From Hydnum rufescens UP504 (lineage: Eukaryota > Basidiomycota > Agaricomycetes > Cantharellales > Hydnaceae), in assembly GCA_014904985.1 (NCBI GenBank), contig MU129366.1:1-11390 (forward strand): 11,390 nt of DNA, read 5' to 3'. Each line of letters starts with the position of its first letter. Position 1 is the stretch's first letter. Below the pieces are notes generated by a model that was not told where the DNA came from, ran no database searches, and saw nothing but the letters and a program-made list of their open reading frames with translations. Shown here one piece after another: positions 8,796 to 11,390 of the stretch. The position numbers and the translations under genes are program-made.

Positions 8796-9257
8796 CTATG
8801 GGTTTTCGTTGAAGGCTTGAGCATGGTTGAAAATATGTACGTTTTCGATTCCTGCGACGTATAAGGAAGGAATGGCGGCGAGCGCCTCGCCTTGTCAGAT
8901 CAGAGCGTATTGGGAGATCACGTAGGGACCAAGGATGAACGATCGGCCGTTGGCATCAAGTCGACCATCAATTCCACCAAGTCGACCATCAATTCCGTCA
9001 AGTCGACTATCAATCACGTCGAGTCGACCATCGATCGCGTCAAGTCGACTATCAATCACGTCGAGTCGACCATCGATCGCGTCGAGTCGACCATCGATCG
9101 TGTCGAGTCGACCATCGATCGTGTCAAGTCGACCATCGATCGCGTTGAGTCGACCATCAATCGCATCGAGTCGATCATTGATGGCGTCGAATTGATTATT
9201 AAGCTGATCATTGATTCACCGTAGAAGCTGCTGCATCGCAGGCTGCGCCGGAGTCAT
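8796..9257 (-). pseudogene. Heptad-repeat coiled-coil protein, interrupted by TGA codons
   Basis: From ATG at 9257 one frame runs through MTPAQPAMQQLLR, a TGA (9218-9216), then INDQLNNQFDAINDRLDA and about ten further copies of a heptad of the type IDGRLDA, then a unique stretch NGRSFILGPYVISQYALI, a second TGA (8897-8895), 32 more open codons (QGEALAAIPSLYVAGIENVH and on) and a TAG at 8798-8796. Ile and Leu sit four and three residues apart, the a/e-type spacing of a coiled coil. The frame is unchanged across both TGAs, and each would be an Arg codon if TGA arose from CGA, so I read it as one gene of about 150 codons with two nonsense changes. Mushroom genomes carry many unknown proteins with comparable (L/I)DxxxxRLD heptads; no function is known to me. 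Alternative: the plus-strand frame 8892-9224 is fully open over the same repeat. Confidence 0.55.
8960..9190. repeat. Tandem repeat, 11 units of exactly 21 bp
   Basis: Eleven contiguous units start at 8960, 8981, 9002 and so on to 9170, all without a length change; a degraded unit lies on each side (about 8941-8959 and 9191-9211). The consensus is close to GTCGACCATCGATCGCGTCG plus A. Units 3-4 and 5-6 form a duplicated 42-bp pair (9002-9043 and 9044-9085) with one difference, and units 6-9 are the most alike, pointing to recent expansion in the middle. Each unit holds the palindromes GTCGAC and ATCGAT or close variants. Because 21 is a multiple of three, each frame reads a 7-residue repeat: K/E-STIDRV on plus and IDGRLDA on minus. 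Confidence 0.97.
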
Positions 9258-9318
9258 GTCTGAAGGGGACAATCCGACAGTTCTCAGAAGGGGAACAGGA
9301 ATCGCTAGATGAACAGCA

Positions 9319-10132
9319 CTAGTCTCCCTAGACAGACAGGCCCGATATTGGAGAGATATCGGGGGGAATTCAGCTTTCTTGGAAGCGAAATGTGAATCCA
9401 CACTGGCGCGAACATTATATAAACTAGACCAAGAAGCGCCGTAGACAGCTGTGCAATATTCACAAATTATGCCCCCTAACCAGAGGTTTGAGATCAACAG
9501 TTCTGCACCATATATGAGGATCAGTTGAGCAGGGCCCGGTTCTTCGGGGAGCACGGTAACCATCACACTTGAAGCTCTCTTGGCCTGTATTTCCGAGTTT
9601 GTGCGTTTGCGTGCGTCGTCGAGCTCTTTGGAGAGCGATTTATATTCTTTGTCCAGAGCCGTTCGTTCTTCGTAGATACTGCGATTTGTCGTCCTGTGAA
9701 GATCAAGGAAACTAGCGAGCTGTGAGGCATTCGCGTATTGGCTAGACAAGGTGTCAGAGTAAGATGAGAGGACCTTCTCCTGTTTGGTGAGAAAGGCACG
9801 GCGAGATTCGACAGCGGCAACACGCTCTTCAAGGCTACTGATTGCGCCATCCTCATCAACGTTTTGGGGAGAACCTGGCGGGCGTAGACCACATCAAAAA
9901 CAGCGAGTGACTGCGATGCACTCGTAGTCTCGAGACAGGCAATCGTGAAACGACCGCCTCATTTTGCCCGGCCTGCAATGCAGAGTTGAGTGCGCAGGAT
10001 CTAGCGGCACAGCCGAACACGCTCTGACCTGCATCTCACAGGAAACTTTCGTCTGATTTCTGCGCGGTCGCCGTAGACCGTGACTTGCTCAATATCATGT
10101 TCGGGGGCATTGATTTTGATAGCGTTTGCCAT
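9319..10132 (-). pseudogene. 5' half of a DUF4140/DUF4139 (mucoidy inhibitor A-like) gene
   Basis: The gene begins at ATG 10132 with MANAIKINAPEHDIEQ and VTVYGDRAEIRRKFPV, the usual start of the DUF4140 N-terminal domain, and continues after an intron at 10028-9973 (GT-AG, 56 bp) with AGQNEAVVSRLP and, in another frame, SRDYECIAV and then FDVVYA. A coiled-coil linker follows in a third frame: SSLEERVAAVESRRAFLTKQ to ELDDARKRTNSEIQAKRASS. The DUF4139 domain then starts: VTVLPEEPGPAQLILIY, joined over a 60-bp intron (9508-9449) to AVYGASWSSLYNVRASVD, and LQYRACLSRETS. Frame changes occur near 10030, 9925 and 9875, each about one base. Homology stops near 9319; the rest of DUF4139, more than half of the usual 500-600 residues, is absent. 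The fungal role of the family is not established; the name comes from a bacterial gene. Confidence 0.85.
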
Positions 10133-10534
10133 GAACGTCGTGGGTGGTGTGGCACCTGTTGGGTCACCCATTCGTCATGAGTATGCTCTTACGAAGTGGG
10201 GGATGTGGATGGGAAGGATTCGGGTTCGCGGCCCTCGTCGAGAGTGTTGCTGCGATGACGATCGGGGAGGATGATTTGAATGCTGAAGTTCCGAGATAGC
10301 GTGCGGAAACAACACCATAGGATCAATGGTGCAAGCCCCTCGTGCAAAAATTTTGGGTGGAAGTGTGGGAGAGGGGCGTCATCGAGTTAGCAGTGAAGAA
10401 GGCATGCAGCTTAGTGGCAGTAGCGTTACTACTGAAAGAAGGCACGCCGTCCTCCGCATTCCAGCTGTCGGGATTGCTGTTCACCATTGGAAGAAAACAG
10501 CCTAGCATCGCAAATACCCGAATGGGCACTTAAG
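10133..10534. other. Upstream side of the DUF4139 gene, no confident gene
   Basis: The stretch should hold the promoter of the gene starting at 10132, but I see no convincing TATA box. The minus strand has an open frame at 10323-10529 and the plus strand one at 10342-10533, mirror images of each other; neither resembles a known protein. The minus one might be a 3' exon of the putative gene upstream (see 10535-10967). Confidence 0.35.
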
Positions 10535-10967
10535 CTGAAAGGACGAACAAGATTCATAGCAAACATCGGGTTGTTGACTTACACATATTCGAGAACTGGG
10601 AGATAGCGGTCACCTTTGCAGCCAGCTTGTTCCTCTGAGGTACTATTTTCTTTGTGGGATGGGGGGAATTGGCACAAGACAACACTCCATAACAGTCAGA
10701 GCCAGAGAATGGAGGCGAGTTAACAAAAGAAATGACTGGAATAAGATGCCCATGCCTGGAAAGCTGCGTACAGGTAATGCGAAGGCCGTTTTCAATAACC
10801 AGAGAGGTCGCACGGCGATCACGAACCTTGCTTGCTTCGCGTCTTAGGCGCAAGATCATCCGTCGTCGACGGTTGAAACGTAGTCTCGTCACCAGACCTC
10901 TTAATAAGAGGGTCTGGTGCAATGGGGATTTCCGTTGAATGGCACAACATGCTTCCGCTGCCACCAA
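10535..10967 (-). CDS. Possible gene fragment with one good intron
   Basis: The minus strand is open for about 137 codons (10967-10554) with an Arg-rich stretch (RRRRMILRLRREASKVRDRR) followed by SLVIENGLRITC. A well-formed intron candidate, GTAAGT to TTTCAG, lies at 10582-10535 (48 bp, typical size here). A neighbouring frame just before it reads EEQAGCKGDRYLPVLEYV, which looks more like protein than the long open frame at that place, so another short intron or a frameshift around 10640-10790 is likely. I do not recognise the family. It could be a broken gene like its neighbours, or chance. Confidence 0.3.
10890..10919. repeat. Near-perfect 30-bp palindrome
   Basis: CACCAGACCTCTTA is followed by a single A and then TAAGAGGGTCTGGTG. 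The arms pair over 14 bp with one extra base (an additional G in the right arm). With almost no loop this is a palindrome and not a normal RNA hairpin, and could extrude as a cruciform. It lies inside the minus-strand open frame 10554-10967. Confidence 0.9.
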
Positions 10968-11390
10968 TCACAAAAAGTCTTGGTCGGGATTAGCCGTTCC
11001 CCCCAGTCAGTTTTGAAATAAACCCAGCAAGCCCTTGACCGTGGTCGGCTGCTTTCTCAGTAGGAATTGAAACGCGAGATACCAGTATTAAGCATTGAAT
11101 GAGTAATTTATTCCACTGGTGACGACTTCCGGCCTTGACTATCCATCCCCCCAATGAATACTAGAAGAAATTTCGTAGTGGTTTTTAATTTCCCGGAACA
11201 CCGTTTTTCCGGCCGTATATCATCCAAGTCCCCCCTAATTGACATTCATGGCTCCCTCGAGAACGAGCCCGAGGAAGTACTATAATGTGCCTCCTCCGAC
11301 CCGAAGGGGCAGTACACTCAGAAATTGCATTCAACTAAACAATGGAATATCTCTACTTGCCTGGCCACGCTGTAATTTCTTCAATGGGAG
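10968..11390. other. Window end, at most the start of an open frame
   Basis: No confident gene. On the plus strand an ATG at 11248-11250 opens a frame that stays open to the window end (47 codons, starting MAPSRTSPRKYYNV). It could be the first exon of a gene beyond the window, but it has no recognisable feature and is too short to judge. The rest, 10968-11247, shows nothing. Confidence 0.3.

Noticed and set aside
8960..9190. CRISPR array
   Set aside because: Units are contiguous with no spacers, and the context is eukaryotic.
8892..9224. Plus-strand open frame of 110 codons over the 21-bp repeat as the main gene
   Set aside because: It is fully open, but most of it is the repeat, which lacks stops in several frames. 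The minus strand keeps its frame into unique sequence on both sides and resembles a kind of heptad protein common in mushrooms. Kept as an alternative in the repeat entry.
9563..9892. Minus-strand frame of 109 codons as a separate gene
   Set aside because: Only its first residues (VVYAR) belong to the DUF4140 reading; the rest is a shadow of the coiled-coil linker, which lies in another frame.
10890..10919. Intrinsic transcription terminator
   Set aside because: The loop is a single base, there is no T-run and the genome is fungal, so the bacterial model does not apply.
1..11390. A new defence or biosynthetic gene cluster
   Set aside because: The recognisable genes (dehydrogenase, NTPase-like, coiled-coil, DUF4139) are unrelated and all broken, on both strands, with no shared regulation visible.

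Overview
The window looks like a stretch of a mushroom-forming fungus (basidiomycete, probably Agaricomycetes). The evidence is eukaryotic genes split by very short GT-AG introns of about 46-71 bp, and protein fragments that resemble families common in such fungi. There is no bacterial operon structure, no RNA gene and no CRISPR array. The organism is an inference; nothing in the sequence names it.

The striking point is that almost every recognisable gene is broken. The region reads as a graveyard of host-type genes, not as a working cluster. From left to right: (1) 1-2760 is mostly unrecognised and holds two minus-strand coding fragments (about 813-1232 and 1530-1960), one of which has a second, shorter copy near 8.3 kb. 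(2) 2763-4488, plus strand, is an aldehyde dehydrogenase pseudogene. Its introns can be placed almost to the base and its catalytic Glu and Cys codons survive, but stops and frameshifts interrupt it and the last part of the protein is missing. (3) 4959-8174, minus strand, is a large P-loop NTPase-like gene, readable from its ATG to its C-terminal end only by changing frame many times. (4) 8238-8317 is an inverted, partial copy of the 1.5 kb fragment. (5) 8796-9257, minus strand, is a heptad-repeat (coiled-coil) reading frame interrupted by TGA codons, built on an 11-unit 21-bp tandem repeat. (6) 9319-10132, minus strand, is the 5' half of a DUF4140/DUF4139 ('mucoidy inhibitor A-like') gene, also frameshifted, which runs in the same frame into the coiled-coil gene. 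(7) 10133-11390 has only weak coding signals and one near-perfect 30-bp palindrome.

The genes do not appear to work together. Most lesions are single-base frame changes plus a few stops, several of them TGA where CGA (Arg) is a plausible ancestor. Two explanations need separating: real decay, perhaps with C-to-T change at CpG, or indel errors in an uncorrected long-read assembly. Missing segments, such as the 3' ends of the aldehyde dehydrogenase and DUF4139 genes and the 73-bp difference between the two repeat copies, favour real decay. I did not find a convincing new multi-gene system. The most unusual piece is the 21-bp repeat that encodes coiled-coil-like heptads on both strands.
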